Assembly (NCBI GenBank): GCA_905221605.1
Contig: CAJNDS010002701.1
Location: 546,501-610,500, forward strand
Direction: 5' to 3'
Origin: Symbiodinium natans
Lineage: Eukaryota; Sar; Dinophyceae; Suessiales; Symbiodiniaceae
DNA: 64,000 nt
Shown here: positions 40,536-52,978 of the stretch, one piece after another
Layout of the letters: each line of letters opens with the position of its first letter
Numbering within the stretch: position 1 is the first letter of the stretch
Made by a program: the position numbers and the translations under genes
The notes under the pieces: model-generated
Told to the model about the DNA's origin: nothing
Database searches by the model: none
The model's input: the letters and a program-made list of their open reading frames with translations, nothing else

Positions 40536-41084
40536 TTAAAGCTCTTGAGCATGAGTCATCGTCATCTCCTGCAGCAAGAGATCCGCGAAGGTGTGTGTGT
40601 AATACAGATTGCGAGCACGTCGCACATGAAGCGAGTCGCCAACTGCACTCACATTGACATACATCGGGCCAGTGCGATCGAAGACCAGTCGGATGTGCTT
40701 GTCGATGTGAGTGATAGACGCTGAGAGCGGCGGCACCACAGTATTCCGCAGTATGCATGCGCTTTCCTGAAGAAGTGCTTCTGCTCGACATTGCGACGAC
40801 GCAGCGTGATTGTACAGTGCCAGCACAACCTTTACTTGCTTGCTTCCTGAAGGAATGAACTGACGTTCGAAGCGATGATGTTTGGTGATATGGGTTCTCA
40901 GGGATGAAAGTCGGCTAAACGATCGAAAGGGACAGAAGGGACATGTTCGTCTTCCGTTGTTTGTTTTCGCGCGAGCTGCCAGATTGCTGCTTACCTCTTT
41001 GACTTCTGTCTCCAGACAATGTAAAATATTGTCCGACACAAATGGGCGGTCTTCGGAGTCAAACTCGATCCTCGATGGGGACAA
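40536..41084 (-). pseudogene. Inverted zinc-finger tail of the large protein, copy 1
   Basis: Minus-strand frame with the C2H2 finger RRTCPFCPFRSFSRLSSL...H..KHH and the C-terminus ...MTMTHAQEL. It corresponds to the last ~180 residues of the copy 2 giant protein, separated here from its body by the inversion. Confidence 0.85.
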
Positions 41085-41123
41085 GGAAAACAGTGTGTTT
41101 CCTTCGTCGTTCTGAGGCTGCAG

Positions 41124-41903
41124 ATGACCTTGTACGACGGCGACATGTCCAGACCTTTAGATGAAGCAGAAGCAAAGTATAGGGACATGATTTTGTCGAT
41201 GGATATGCCTGCCGAAGAAACAAATGCAGTCCTGGGAGGAATGGATTGCGAGACGCCGCTGCGCAGTAGACTGGAGTTCATCCAAGGGGTTGCTGCCGTC
41301 TGTTCGCGATACTCGCGTGAGGTCGCGCGCAAAGCGGCAGGACCCAACAAGGAAATCTACAAGATCCTGTTTGCTGCGTGCGCGCCGGATAGGCTGGAAT
41401 GGTTGCTAAACAATGTTCGAGTGCGTCGTGCATTACCTAGACAGCAGCTGCATTTCTTGCCCAGCGGGACTTCTGGCAATGAGGCCCTGCACGCGGAGAT
41501 TAATTCGTGGTCGAGAAGCACGAACACGCTTCATCGCTCCACTTTAGCATTGAAGCTCCGATACTATCGTTACATAAAAGTGTCTGCTCATTACCTTGCC
41601 ACGCACTTTCCTTTGGCACACATTGTGTCAGAGACTGTGTTGTTAAGCAAAGCGGCTAGTAATTCCATTTGGTCGGATGATGATTGGATGACGTGGTGCT
41701 CCGAACAAAACACTTCTGGCAGACAGAAGAAGGCCGATTTGCCTCTTGTCAAAGCTCGTCAAAATGAAGCTGCTTTGGTGAGGGCTTGGGTCAAAAAGCG
41801 ACCAGCTGCCCAAGGCAGTAAGGTCCGCAAGGTGAAAAGAACTCCTCTTCGGGTCATCCGGCACCACACATTGCGTAGCTCTGGTGTGAAGAGTAAGTCG
41901 TAA
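41124..41903 (+). pseudogene. C-terminal half of the transposase, copy 1
   Basis: The frame starts at the right inversion junction (QMTLYDGDMSRPLDE...) and holds the SGTSGNEALHAEINSW segment with the third acidic residue and the basic C-terminus, ending at 41903. It lacks the first two acidic residues and so cannot be functional alone. Confidence 0.85.
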
Positions 41904-42184
41904 GCTATGACTTACAGTCGCGGACTTGATCTTCCCGCGGCAGGATTCCTGCGTGCGCAAATAAAAAGAGACTTACATGTTGCTGTGCTGGTTTATAACA
42001 AGAACAGCAAGCTTGCGTCACAGTCATGCGTGCTAAGGAAATGGTTGTATTATTCTTACGCGCCACGTGAACGTGGTGCAATCATCATAACAGCGGAAAC
42101 ACCAATGATACGTTTTTTTTCCAGCTTGAAATTGATTTATTTTCTTTCTAACAACATGAATGGTTCAAGTAATGAAAATCTGCT

Positions 42185-43466
42185 AGTCAGTAGTAGACAA
42201 CATTCGCAACTGATTTTTTCTGCTGGTTGAGGTGTTAATAGCATTAATGAAAGCTTGCAATAATTTTCCAGCGTCGTGCGAAAATTCAATCTATATACAT
42301 GGACATATATTCCTTAGTCTCGGCATGCGTCGCAGAGATACCGTTCATCTCTCATCGTACACGTGTGAACTTATCCAAATAAAAGCAATTAATTCGAGCC
42401 GAGGATACGAGCATACTGCGAGCCACTATGTCTTCATTATATTCGGAGTGCGCCGCGCCGCCTCCCACTAATGTGTAATCTCGTTATTGTGTTACTTGTG
42501 TAAACAAAATCAATCAATGCATGCCGAGAATACGAGAATACTGTGAGCAGATATCTCTTCATTTTTCCCGGAGTACGCACCGCCACATCCCGCCTTGCCG
42601 CGTTGCTACGTTTTGTTTTTATTTCTTAAATTAGTATCTTCATCACGTTTTCAACAGTGTACTTTCGTGTTATTGAAGTAACTGCAATGATTTGCATATT
42701 TCGGTCTTATAGTTCTATATATTTATTTATTTATTTATTGATGCGAGGCGTTTATGTTATTCACGCACACAGTACTCGTATATTTTTACTTGTTTTCTTA
42801 ATTATGTTGCGTAGACGTTTTGATAATAAATACTGACTACCTACTCTACGTAGCCCAAAAAAATACATTAATAATAACCACCTCAGAACGAAGCATGTAA
42901 CTGCGGTCTTGTTTTCTTACTTAAAGACTAGTAGTGTTTTATGTTTTTTGTCTACACCATGTTCCGAGCTTGGGCGGGCTTGCGTGTATATGTATCATAC
43001 TAAATACTTTGCGCTGGCAATGTTTTAGTTCAAGTCTTATCCAAAACTCGACTTGCAAAAACTTTTTTCTTGCCCACCCACCTGTTTGACAGCAAAAAAA
43101 AAAGGTAGATATGTGCGTCGTCTCGTCCCTGTGCATATTCTTACACATATAATAATATTTATATATGTATTTAGACTAGGTCTTTGTTGTAGTAAAGGAA
43201 AGCACAAGACAAAATAGACCTTAAAGGTTGCGGGCTCATATATATATATATATAAACATAAATAGATATTAAAAAAACATAAACAAATATAGATATAAAT
43301 TAAAAAACATATGTATGTATGTATGTATATATATATATATATATGAGAGAGGGACCTTTATGTACTGTGTTGCCACTGTTTTTTCTTTATATATTAATTA
43401 TAAGAATCATTTAAATAATTGAGTAAATTGAGTGGGCTCAAGAATTCAATTATAGGAACTCAGATT
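42185..43466. other. AT-rich noncoding region
   Basis: No gene. A ~120-bp direct duplication around CGAG(G/A)ATACGAG(C/A)ATACTG lies near 42400 and 42524. AT microsatellites occur near 42715-42740, 43235-43255 and 43310-43345. Whether the large element extends into this region cannot be judged, because copy 2 leaves the window. Confidence 0.45.
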
Positions 43467-43995
43467 TAATTATTCTTGGAGCTTCAGCTGAATATATAAT
43501 ATTTTCAGATCAGGTGCGCCTCCGAACGCTGATGATTTCGGCAGATTCCTGGAAGCCGAGGCAGATTAGTTTTATGAAACTAGTCTTGTGCGCTCGATAA
43601 AAGCATGTTTTGTGCTTTGCAGGACGCCGGACAGCATAGTGCAGATGCATAATAACACATTTGACTTCTACAGCTTGATCTGTTGTGAAGCTTTGTCGTT
43701 TATCCTGCTCAGGTTAATGACCTCCTGATGGAGGACCAGGTCGTGCTCTCAAGCGTGATGCATGCATTTTTATTTTGCATATAATGATGCTAAGCTTCTA
43801 GCAGGTTTGGATCGACACCGGCGAGGAACTCAGATTTATTTATTCTTGGAGCTTCAGCTGAATATGGAATATTTTCAGATCAGGTGCGCCTCCGAACGAT
43901 AATGATTTCGGCAGATTCATGGAAGCCGAGGCAGATTACTTTTAAGAATCTAGTCGTGGGCGCTCGATAAAAGCATGTTTTGTGCTTTTGTTTCT
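43467..43995. repeat. Direct duplication of ~150 bp, 376 bp apart
   Basis: CTTGGAGCTTCAGCTGAATA with the following ~150 bases (ATTTTCAGATCAGGTGCGCC ... GCTCGATAAAAGCATGTTTT) occurs near 43478 and again near 43852. Noncoding. Confidence 0.85.
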
Positions 43996-45199
43996 TTCTT
44001 GCAATTTAGGTTCTTGAATTCTGGCTCGACGACCAGGCCGGACATGTTTTTATTGACATTTCTACTGTAAGCTAAGTGAACTTCATGTTATCGTATTGTT
44101 GCAGGCGTGCAGATATTTTAGTTGCAAACGGACTTCGACAAAGACCTTAAGAAATAGCATTGTTAGCATCTCCTGCTTCGAGCATTATGTGTTACGGAGT
44201 CAAGAGGTTTTTCTTCTTTTTATTTGGAAACCTTCCACGTTAAGCGTACATCAGGTGCTGGGCGACAACGGTCAGATTCTTAGACTCGCGTCTACTTTGC
44301 GTGTGTAATTGCATGTAGTATTGTTTCGAAGAGGCTTTTTGATCGCCGGCGACCAGAACCCTCCTCCTGCCGAAGAACAGGCGTCAGGATATAGACCGTG
44401 CTTAAGACTTTGTTCTTCTATGTCTTGTAAATCATGTTATTCTTACGGCAATGATTGTTAAAATGACAATAAAAATGGCAATTGTTTAAGATATATGACA
44501 ACTTTAAGTAGTTAAATTAAAGTGTTGTCTAAATGTAAACACACAGGTGTACATGTGCAAACTATGTGACAGTGACATTGTCGTGTTTTTTATTTACTTA
44601 TTGCGGATGCATTCTCTTAATCTCATGGATCTTGCATACTCTTGCTTGGCAGGTGGAGCAGGAAATCGTCCGGACCTGACTTTTGCTTGATCGATATTAT
44701 GTTTTAAGCTGTTGAAGTTTTTTTTAGGCTGTCGGCGTTCCATTTCTATGGCTTGGCCAGAAGCTTAAACTCATACCTAAAGATTCTAGGCTGCTTCTGG
44801 TCAACACTCAGGCGTCTGGCTTGTTAAGTTGAAGTTTATTTTCTTCGAATCGCCTTGTCAGGTCGTGCTGCTAACCGCCGGCACTGAGGAATTCTGCGTT
44901 TTTGGTTCTTATGCTGTGGCCCCACCAGCCCCACCGGGCTTCATTGCCCGGTGGCATCGTACGCGCAATCAGCACAGAAGACGCTGGGTCCTCGACATTG
45001 CGTGATGTAAAGCTTAACTTGTTGCTTTGTATATGTTCTACGGAGACAGTGATCTATTCACATATTTTCTTCTGATGCTTTGTATACAGTGGACCCAGCG
45101 CAAGTGATAAGCGCCTCTGCGACATCGCGCCTTCGTTTGCTTCAAACAACAAAGATTAACATCTTCATGTTGCCGTTGAGATATTTTTTTAGTAAATTA
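43996..45199. other. Noncoding region, nothing recognised
   Basis: T-rich sequence with short open frames only. I see no domain, RNA gene or clear repeat. Confidence 0.4.
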
Positions 45200-45207
45200 G
45201 ATATATT

Positions 45208-45440
45208 TCTGCAAACATGATCTACGGAGACCCAAAACACCAAGCTTGCAGAAGCTTCAGCTTGTGCAGGCTCCTAGGTGTGGGATTCTGGTTTAGAGTT
45301 TTTATAAGGCAATGAATGTTTATTTTGCAAACATGATCTACATAGACCCGAAACACCAAGCCTCCAGAAGCTTCAGCCTGTGCAGGCTCCTAGGTGTGGG
45401 GTTCTGGTTTAGGGTTTTTCTGAGCCGATGAATGTTTATT
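45208..45440. repeat. ~120-bp direct duplication
   Basis: GCAAACATGATCTAC through AGGCTCCTAGGTGTGGG(A/G)TTCTGG and ..ATGAATGTTTATTTTG occurs twice in tandem. Noncoding. Confidence 0.85.
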
Positions 45441-45799
45441 TTGTTTTGTGTGACTAAATATCAAATCGTACTCAATGCACCACTTTATTTTTTTCAATCA
45501 AAATACTGTCTTCTCTTCGTCGTTTCTATCACTGGACCACCATACTAAATAATTGTACACGCCTCTCTAAGCTGAACCTGTAGCGAAGCTAAGAAGATTG
45601 CAAAACGAGAAAGGATGAAGCAGAAGATACTGTTACCTGCACGTACCCCTCTCCAGGCTAGTGGCAGTTGAAATCTATACTTTTTTCTAACTGCTTATGT
45701 TGAAAAATATGTTTTTTATTGTTTTTTCTTCACTCCAGATCACAATCATTCTTAATAGTTTCATCTGCGGCTGGGCACGTGAGCGTTATGATAACAATT

Positions 45800-46800
45800 T
45801 GAGCCTCACCCATGTACAGTAGACTCTCGGAAGCCTGAATTCTAGTATATGAAGCCATGTGTTTATAGCAATCCTACGTAAGCGCAGCCGAAAGGTGTGT
45901 GCTTTCCGAAACCTACTGCTTGGGGACCGCTAAATCCGAAACCCGCGATATCATAGTCGTGGCACGTGAGCGTTCTAATAACAATTTGAGCCTCACCCAA
46001 GTACAGTGGACTCTCGGAAGCATGAATTCTGGGACATGAGCCATGTGTTGACAGCAATCGTATGCAACAGCAGCCGAAAGGTGTGTGCTGTCCGAATTCA
46101 GATGCTTCGGATGTCTAAATCATAAACCCGCGACTACACATTCGTGGCACGTGAGCGTGGTAATAAGAATTTGGGCCTCACCGAGGTACAGTAGAATCTC
46201 TGAAGCCTGAACTCTGGGACAGGAAGCCATGTGTTGATAGCAATCCTATGCAAGCGCAGCCGAAATGCGGGCTGTCCGAAACCAGATGCTGCAGATTCTT
46301 AAATCCAAAACTCGCGACCACACATTCTTGGCGCGTGATTATGGTAAGAACAATTTGAGTCTGACCGAGGTACAGTAGAATCTCTAAAGCTTGAATTGTG
46401 GAATATGATGTGCAAGCGCAGCCGAAAGGTGTGTGCTGTCCGAATTCAAATGCTTCGGATCTCTGACTACAAAACCAGCGACTTCACATTCGTGGCACGT
46501 GAGCGTGGAAATAACAATTTAGGCCTGACCAATGTACAGTAGAATCTCTGAAGCTTGAATTCTAGAACTGAAGCCATGTTGATAGCAATCCTACGCAAGC
46601 GCAGCCGAAAGACTTGTGCTGTCCGAAACCAGATGCTGCAGATCCGTAAATCCGAAACCCGCGACCTCGCATTCGTAGCACGTGAGCGTGGTCATCACAA
46701 TTTGGGCCTCACCAAGACAAAACTCTCTGAAACTTGAATTCGGAGACATGAAGCCATGTGTTGATAGGAATCTTACGCAAACGCAGATAATTTGCAGAAA
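45800..46800. repeat. ~184-bp tandem repeat, five to six units
   Basis: GTACAGTAGA(A/C)TCTC or a variant recurs near 45817, 46002, 46186, 46369 and 46530, followed by AAGCCATGTGTTGATAGCAA, AGCGCAGCCGAAAGGTGTGT and CGTGAGCGTGGTAATAACAA or variants. The units are 10-20% diverged and some are shortened. Noncoding. Confidence 0.88.
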
Positions 46801-46874
46801 ATGAAATTAGAAAGTGAGTGAGTCGTTCTCCATTCAAATTCATCCGCTCATGAGATGCCAAGGTGTGAAACAAG

Positions 46875-49230
46875 AGGGTTCAGGTTTTAGGGCTTGGGGT
46901 TTAGGGTTTGGGGTTTAGGTTTACGGTTTAGGGTTTTGGTTGATTGGTTGCTTGGTTGGTTGGTTCAGAGATACCGGTGTGTCGTCTCTGAAGAGGGTTC
47001 AGGGTTTGGGGAAACCTTATAATTCTACCCTGAACTCTTTTGCAGCTTAAAAGAGCGCCCGTGTCGTTTTCCTAGGTGACTCATCGGTTCTAGGCCCAGG
47101 CAAGCTGGCGTTTAAGCCGAGCGGTTTGAGCAGCATGAGAAGCGCGGCCTGGTTGCTTCTTCAGTGCTTGTGAGAATGCCGCCGTCTGACTCAGGGTTTA
47201 GGGGCTTGGAGTTCAGGTTTTAGAGTTTAGCTAAACCTTAAACCATAAACCGTAAACCTTAAACCCTAAACCCTCCACCCTCAATTCAAAACCCTAAACT
47301 CGAAACCATGCACCTTAAATCCTAAACTCTAAACTCTAAACCTCAAACCCTATAATTTCATTTAAGTACTTGAAACTCAAAAGGGTGCCCGTGTCGTTTT
47401 CCTAGGTGATTCCTGAGTTCTAGGAAAGCTGGCGCTTAAGCCAAGCGGTTTGAACAGCATGAGAAGCGCGGCCTGGCTTCTTGTTCAATGCTTCTGAGCA
47501 CGCCGCCGTCTAGCTCAGGGTTTAGGGGCCTGGAGTTCAGGGTCTAGGGTTTAGCTAAACCCTAAACTCTAAACCCTAAATCTTAAACCCCAAACCCTAA
47601 ACTGTAAACCCTAAACCTTGAACCATAAACCCTAAACCCTAAACCCTCAACCCTAAACCCTAAACCTAAACCTGGGTCTCTCAAAATCAAAGCCTTTACT
47701 CAAAACCAACGGCAGCCTCTTCATAATCTTGAGGTTTTGTTTCGAGCACACGGCAATGGTGAGGTCATCAGCCAGATATGGTGTAGGGTTTAAAGTTAGA
47801 CAAGAGGATAAGTATTTTATGAATGAACACCTGAATGATAAGGAGAAAACACGATTAACTTTAGGACACATAAAAAGATTGGAGCCTGGGCTAGGCCAGT
47901 GGCACAGGAGGGGTGGATTTCTGCGAGGTACCCACTCGGGGCCTCAAGCTTTTTTTTGTGTGAAAAAGATAAAGGGTTGGGCGCGCGAGGTTCCTAAACC
48001 CATTCGGTTTCCCCATCTCTCCTTAACCCCTAGGAGGGTGCCTTAACTCCTTCTGAAGTTTCATTCTGTTCTATGTCCTCTCTGAAGCTCACGAGCCCAC
48101 TGCCCAGAACCTTCCCAGCGGCCCTGAATCCCTACGCCCCGTAAGACCCTGAGTCTTTCAGTTTCAGGTTCATTACAGCCCCAATATCAGAGAACCATTC
48201 TATTCACTCATGACATTAATATTAAGTTAGATGTATATATATATTTTTTTTAATAGTTCTGTAAAAACTAAGCCAAAAGAACCCGAAAGGTCTCAGGCTC
48301 ATATATATATATATGTATATTTCTATATATAGATATAAATGGGCATTCAGCCCCTTCTCTTCCCCTTATCGACTCAGGGGCCATCGGCGTCAAAGCGGCG
48401 CTTTTCCCGGCCCGGCTGCGCGAGCGATGAGCTCCGGCGAGTTTGCTACGAGCTGCGGGGGGGGGTTGCCCTAAACTGGGGTCCAGGGGCTCCTGGGGTT
48501 TAGGGCTTAGGGCTTAGGGTTTAGGGTTTAGGGTTTAGGGGGCTAGGCTATCACAATAGAGGGCAGTTCAGGTCAGCCCCCATCTGCAGACTTGGCATTT
48601 GCGTCGCAAAATGCTGCAAGGGTCCGGCCCGTTCAGGGGGCGGCGGTCGCTAGCACCACAATTTTGTAATTATAGGCTCTCAACCCTAAACCCTCAACCC
48701 TAAACCCGAAACCCGAAACCCTAAACCCAAACCCCTCAAGTCAAGGCGGAAGCATGCCCTGAGGTCCTCAGGCCCCCATGTCTGGGATGACCTGAACACC
48801 CCAAACTTCCCCAAACCTCAAACTTCCCCCCACCCCTAGACTCTAGGGCCTAGAGTTTAGGGTTTAGGGTTGAGCATTTAGGATTTAGGGTTTGGGGCAC
48901 CTGAATCCCCGAACTTCAAATGGAGAGGATCCCGATGAGCACGCCACCTTGGTCAAGAAGGTCAAGCAGGTGCCATTGGTCAGACATGGGGTGCTTGGGG
49001 TTTAGGGTTTGGGGTTTAGGGTTTGGGGGTTTGGGGTCAGGGGTAAAACCCTAAACCCTAAACCCTAAACCCTAAACCCTAAACCCTAAACCCTAAACCC
49101 TGAACCCTGAACCCTGAACCCTGAACCCTGAACCCTGAACCCTGAACCCTGAACCCTGAACCCTGAACCCTGAACCCTGAACCCTAAACCCTCCTAAACC
49201 CTCCTAAACCCTCCGAAACCCTAGGCCATG
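46875..49230. repeat. Degenerate telomere-like TTTAGGG/CCCTAAA tract
   Basis: Both orientations occur: GGGTTTAGGG-type runs near 46890-46940, 48500-48540 and 49000-49040, and CCCTAAA runs near 47230-47340, 47560-47680 and 48680-48730. The longest array is at 49046-49210, which starts as CCCTAAA and passes into CCCTGAA. Single-copy-like spacers, two of them duplicates of each other (near 47050-47210 and 47385-47540), interrupt it. The plant/alveolate-type heptamer suggests a subtelomeric or interstitial telomeric site. Confidence 0.9.
47653..47871 (-). pseudogene. Possible reverse-transcriptase fragment
   Basis: A 72-codon minus-strand frame contains PYLADDLTIAVCSKQN, which looks like RT motif C ([F/Y]xADDxxI) followed by a plausible motif-D region. 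It lies amid the telomere-like repeats and has no other RT motif in reach. It may be a scrap of a LINE that inserted near a telomere, or a chance match. Confidence 0.3.
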
Positions 49231-49888
49231 AGAGGCTCCTTCCCGTCCGAGGTGCAGCGTGAAAGTGAGGAAGGCCGGCAGTCGCCATCTCAGCTGTCCA
49301 GGATCCAGGCAAAGATCCAAAAGCCCGAGCGCCCGAAGCAGTTTCGGCGCTCACAAGCCAGCTCTATAGGCTGCTCTTAATGCCTGAACCCGCAGAAGGA
49401 AGAGTTTGAAGAGTTCAAAAAATGTTCATAGATGGACCCCTTTGAGGGGGAGCAGACTACATGACTACATCCACCTGGCGCCACAGGCAGTGGTGGGGCT
49501 TCTGTGAGCCTGGGACTCGACGTCTCGCAGGGCATGTGGGTCTTAGGTCTTGGTGAGGCTCTATCTCAGGCAATTTCAACGCGCACCGGTCCCCCCTCGC
49601 GAACCCGGGTTAGCCCCGAAAATCAGAGCCAAATCCGGCCGGGTTTCGGGTTTAGGGAATGACCTGGAGGGTTGCTGGATTTTCGGGCTCTTGGGCTTTG
49701 AGTTGGGTAGTTGAGTGTTTGCCTTTTGGTGCTTCCGGGGGTTTTAAGCCCAGCTTGAACCCTGGGGACCCTGCTGATATTAAACATGAGTCTCTCTTTC
49801 GGGCTTCAAATTCTTGTGATGCGGACCATTCTATTTAGGGTGCCCAGGAAGGAGCAACCATGCAGGGAGCTGCCCACGTCTTGCTTCT
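49231..49888. other. Noncoding sequence up to the assembly gap
   Basis: Single-copy-like sequence following the telomere-like tract. No gene recognised. Confidence 0.4.
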
Positions 49889-49988
49889 NNNNNNNNNNNN
49901 NNNNNNNNNNNNNNNNNNNNNNNNNNNNNNNNNNNNNNNNNNNNNNNNNNNNNNNNNNNNNNNNNNNNNNNNNNNNNNNNNNNNNNNN
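49889..49988. other. Assembly gap (100 N)
   Basis: Exactly 100 N, the usual placeholder for a gap of unknown size. The duplicated unit starts at the first base after it. The order and distance of what lies on either side are therefore scaffolding statements, not sequence. Confidence 0.99.
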
Positions 49989-52978
49989 GGCACTTTCCGT
50001 ACAACACCTGCCTCGCGGACGCATTGCAAACATAGTCAGTATTGAGTAAACACTTTTCGTAGTACACAATTAGCTTGAGACCAAGGTCGGCAAGCATGCG
50101 CTGGTCTTCTATGCCATGGCTTTGTGAGGATGACGGTGACGAAGGGTTACGACGACTATTAATTGTGTACTCTATTCAATCAATATAAATCTTTTATGCA
50201 TTGAGGTTGAAGACTGAGTCCTTGGGCCAGACTTCATCCCGCAACGGTTGCTTAGATTTTAATGGCAATATACTTGCGTCTTCCACATATATATATATAT
50301 ATATGTTCAAGACATCAAGGATGCATGGTGCGTGTACCTCGCTGGCGAAGCGACGTGTTCAGTGCTCAGCTAGTCTGCGTGCTATAGGCCTTGCCACTTC
50401 GACGTTCTTAACGCTCGGGCATAGCACTTAGATATTGCGTTCAAAAAAAAGCTATCGAGGAAGTCCGACGCCGTGATCACGCCCAAGCAGTTTTTAAAGG
50501 AGTGCAGCCCTTACATACGTGCACTTAGAGTCGCAGAGTCGTATGATCACTCTGATAATTTGCGCATTATGCCAGACATTTTTGACTTCAAACCGCTGTC
50601 TCAGGTTCGTGCTTACGAAAGTCGTTGACGACCAGCCACTCATCGTGCCTGGTAATCAGAAGCTCCGCATGCTTATCACAAATCTTTAGAATTCCTAAGG
50701 TCGGAACAAAAAAAGCAGACGACGAAGAAGCAAAGCAAATGCTTCATGCTTACTGTGGAACTTGATTAGTTATTCGTTCCTGCTTTATTTGAGTTCTTGT
50801 GTCAGGGTACATCGATCCAGCAGGTCGCCTGAAGAGGAGCATTCGTACAAAGACACTGCGCTATATAATAGTCTTTGGCGTCGTGCGAATTAGTACGTCG
50901 CAGGACTAAGCACAAGATTCCTCATCCTACGGCGAACTCGTCTGCCAAGTTGTGGACTCAGCATGCTCCTTATAGATTTGTTTGAGAGTACGTCTGCCGT
51001 ACAAGTTACTACGCTATACAATAGTAGTTAATGTCGTGTGAGTTATTGCGTGCAAGGACCAATCACGAGATTCTTGACTCTGCGGCCAGCTCGTTTAGCG
51101 AGTCGTTGACCCAGTACACTCGCTGTGCCTTTGCTTGTGACACGTGTTTACTTCTGCGCACTTACTATTCCATGCAAGAGCAGTGTCTGTGACGACTGCC
51201 CGGCTATACAATAGTCGTTGATGTCGTGTGAGTTAGTGTGTGCCAGGACCAATCACGAGATTCTTGACTCTGCGGCCAGCTCGTTTGACGAGTCGTTGAC
51301 CTAGTATACTCGCCTGTGAGTACGTGTTTACTTCTGCGCACTTAGTATTCCATGCATGAGCAGGGCCTGTGACGACTGCCCGGTACAGACGCAGCGGCTC
51401 ATCAACGTCGAGTCATCCACTCGATTGCGAGATCGCGCGCTGTATCTACGTAACCTGTTGATTGTTTAAACAACTGAGGATTGCGGCAATCTATCACTGG
51501 CACTTGTTCAGGTGACTTTGCTATAGTTATTTCATCGCGAACGTGTGACTTTAAGATATCATCTTTGTTAGTGTATCACTGCAGCTGCGTCAGGTCCGAT
51601 CAGATCAGCAGCCCCAGCATCGAAAAGCTAATCCACATCGAGCGCGAACCTCGTTACGTCACGTGCTCCACATGTTAAAGCCTAGTGCAATGTCATTCGT
51701 CCAAGGCAGACAGTCAACAACACATCTACCTGGAAGTTATGGACGCCAGTCTGTTGAATACAGCTTACTAGTTACATTTGTGATAATCGTTGCCTTGCCT
51801 CATTGTACTAGTTCTTGCCCTGAAGGTCTGAGGCTGTGAAGAATTCCGATGTCGACGACAAGATCTTCAGATTGCCGAAGCAAAGGACATGTTTCGAGAC
51901 TTACATTTAACGGTTTAATATTGCATACTTGACACGTCTTAATAAAATCATAGAAGCTCACATTGGATTCTAAACTTAGAAGACACTGAAGTCGAGTTAA
52001 ATGATTAGCAGAAGTGCTTGCTAGGTGACAAGCTCGACGAGGAGATCATCAATCTGCCGGAGCAAAGGACTTGTTTCGAGACTTACATTTAACGCTTGAA
52101 TCCTGCATAATTGACACATTATAAAAAAAAAGTTCAGATTGGATTCTGCATTCAGTGATAGGCACAAGTGCTTGCTAGGTGACAAGCTCGACGAGGAGAT
52201 CTTCAGTTTGCTGGAGCAAATGGCATGTTTCGAGACTTACATTTAGCGCTTGAATCCTGCATACTTGACACATTATAATAAAATCACAGAAGTTCAGATT
52301 GGATTCTGGACTTACAAAACACAGCAAGTCGAATTCAATGATTGGCGCAAGTGCTTGCTAGGTGACAAGCTCGACGAGGAGATCTTCAGTTTGCTGGAGC
52401 AAAGGACATGTTTCGAGACTTACATTTAACGCTTGAATCCTGCATACTTGACACATTCCAATAAAATCACAGAAGTTCAGATTGGGTTCTGCGACGAGAA
52501 GACGCTCGAGTCGATGAAAATATCTGCCACAACTGCTCGCTAGGTGCCAAGCCGGCCAAGGCAATCTGTACAAGCTGGCGCAGCACGAAGAAAGTCGTTT
52601 TATCAGAGGCCATTATGTAGTCACAAACAAAACATCATGTAGATGCCGAAGATTCGCAGTCGCAGCAGGACATGCCATCCTGGACTTCGCTGGCCCGCAA
52701 CGCTTGGTACAAAGGCTTTGCGCGGAGAGGACTGCGTGACGTACATGCGTCGACTCCACAAGAAAAACATCACCTGACAACCAGGAAGAAATTCATTCCA
52801 CGTCCGACTAAACATTCCTCGACGACGGCGGCGAGGTGTACTGATTCTCCATGCGCAACTCTTGCCGTAAGCGCATCATGCGTATTCTCGATCAGATACT
52901 GTGGTGCGACGCGTCACACGAGTCTTGACTATATCATTATCGTTGCAAGCTACTGACTTTAAGAAATATCGTTTACAG

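Larger units (their letters stand above)
39843..41110. other. 1,268-bp inversion relative to copy 2
   Basis: The segment equals the reverse complement of 61653-62924 in copy 2, minus a 4-nt TATT deletion. At the left junction copy 1 lacks 7 nt (ACATCGG) present in copy 2; at the right it lacks 2 nt (CG). The reading frames are continuous in copy 2 and broken here, so copy 1 is the derived state. Confidence 0.93.
28201..42184 (+). mobile_element. Large duplicated coding unit, copy 1 (rearranged; right end open)
   Basis: This 14-kb stretch matches 49989-64000 almost base for base. The offset is 21788 at the left and 21816 at the right because of small indels. The limits given are those of the shared sequence inside the window, not proven element ends. 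The left 2.6 kb are noncoding with internal tandem repeats, then a row of plus-strand exons follows. The gene content (nuclease, D5 helicase, polymerase-like, peptidase-like, zinc finger, DDE transposase-like) suggests a self-replicating DNA transposon. Copy 1 is damaged by a 1.27-kb inversion and three frame-breaking indels. Confidence 0.75.

Noticed and set aside
49786-50097. Frames spanning the N gap
   Set aside because: They run through 100 unknown bases and are meaningless.
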